DNA from: Minisyncoccota bacterium
GTDB lineage: Bacteria; Patescibacteriota; JACMRA01
DNA length: 37,563 bases
Direction: 5' to 3'
Assembly (NCBI GenBank): GCA_014376695.1
Contig: JACMRA010000011.1
Span: forward strand, 1-37,563
The number at the start of each line of letters is the position of its first letter. Positions within the stretch are counted from its first letter, which is position 1. Of the stretch, positions 37,296 through 37,563 are shown piece after piece. Position numbers and translations under genes: made by a program. Under the pieces are notes generated by a model that searched no databases, was not told where the DNA came from, and saw nothing but the letters and a program-made list of their open reading frames with translations.

Positions 37296-37563
37296 TTAGA
37301 GAGAGGTACTTATGACACTCTCTTTTAGAGTCCCATTTTCATTTAGGAACCATGTAATAACTTGGCCGCTTAGTGAGCTCTGCCAAACCAAATCGACAAC
37401 CCCGTCCGAATTCATATCTTTTGTATCCATAATCTGCCACTCAGGTGCGTTAAACCCAGGATAGAGAGATTTGTAAGACTTCAAACTTCCATCCCCATTA
37501 ATATACCAAACATATGGTTCACCAGTTTTTTTGTTTTGCCAGATAAAATCGGGGAATTGATCG
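37296..37563 (-). CDS. FG-GAP/VCBS-repeat protein, C-terminal end (5' end beyond window)
   Basis: The minus-strand frame is open from the window edge to a TAA at 37296 (88 residues visible). It contains two repeats of the integrin-like FG-GAP/VCBS type: DFIWQNKKTGEPYVWYINGDGSL and DTKDMNSDGVVDLVWQSSLSGQ, the second with the calcium loop D-x-x-D-x-x-x-D-G-x-x-D. Such repeats form beta-propellers in secreted or surface proteins. The N-terminal part, which should hold the signal and function, is off the window. Convergent with the VirD4-like gene, 8 nt apart. Confidence 0.75.
   Translation of the reverse strand, partial: DQFPDFIWQNKKTGEPYVWYINGDGSLKSYKSLYPGFNAPEWQIMDTKDMNSDGVVDLVWQSSLSGQVITWFLNENGTLKESVISTSL

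Noticed and set aside
1-37563. Alternative genetic code (TGA as Gly or Trp, as in some CPR groups)
   Set aside because: All conserved genes read through without in-frame TGA, Trp is encoded by TGG and Gly by GGN; only rarity of TGA stops is seen.
1-37563. CRISPR arrays, tRNA, rRNA genes, insertion sequences
   Set aside because: No regularly spaced repeats, no cloverleaf-like GGTTCGA segments outside coding sequence, and no transposase motif were found on either strand.

Overview
This window looks like a piece of a small-genome bacterium, most likely a Candidate Phyla Radiation (Patescibacteria) member with a Gram-positive-type envelope. Evidence seen: short core genes (IF-2 of 657 aa, PNPase of 518 aa, GluRS of 319 aa), many small orphan membrane proteins, a secreted protein with a C-terminal LPRTG sorting signal, Ser-rich surface proteins, a VirD4-like ATPase, and tightly packed operons. 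Saccharibacteria would fit, but the phylum is an inference; no rRNA or tRNA gene is visible here to settle it. The code is standard: no in-frame TGA is needed anywhere.

Layout. 1-4251: end of a DUF1993 gene (minus), then an operon pth - ABC ATPase - ABC-2 permease - membrane-anchored protein. 4355-9408: an RlmI/RlmK-like methyltransferase, a Dps ferritin with its own promoter and candidate operator, a GtrA-like flippase (minus), a second methyltransferase and a DnaQ-type exonuclease with a large C-terminal region resembling a degenerate DinG helicase. 9454-15292 (all minus): dnaJ, a large orphan ending in a RelE-like domain, an SH3b surface protein, an alpha/beta hydrolase, and three small membrane proteins, two of them tandem paralogues. 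15400-16956: a PNPase that lacks the first RNase PH domain. 17012-20200: an AT-richer accessory block with a RloA/RloB-like (AbiL-type) ATPase plus TOPRIM pair, the latter split by a frameshift, flanked by orphan small genes. 20238-27456: fmt and a small TIGR03792-like gene, the LPXTG surface protein (minus), infB, then sppA with a downstream orphan (minus). 27577-37563: a Ser-rich membrane protein, an HTH-EgtD-like fusion, a stand-alone Mur-ligase C-terminal domain, a double-GGDEF protein, a membrane HhH protein, a GluRS without anticodon-binding domain, a VirD4-like ATPase and the end of a VCBS/FG-GAP repeat protein.

Themes. (1) Translation signals are unusual: almost no gene has a Shine-Dalgarno sequence, but 36 of 39 assigned start codons have T at -1, and several genes look leaderless (-10 box 6-10 nt before the start). 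(2) TGA is not used as a stop in any resident gene; the only two TGA stops belong to the ATPase/TOPRIM pair. (3) Several conserved proteins are cut down or rearranged by whole domains (PNPase, GluRS, MurE-like, DinG-like, EgtD-like), which suggests domain-level reduction rather than random decay.
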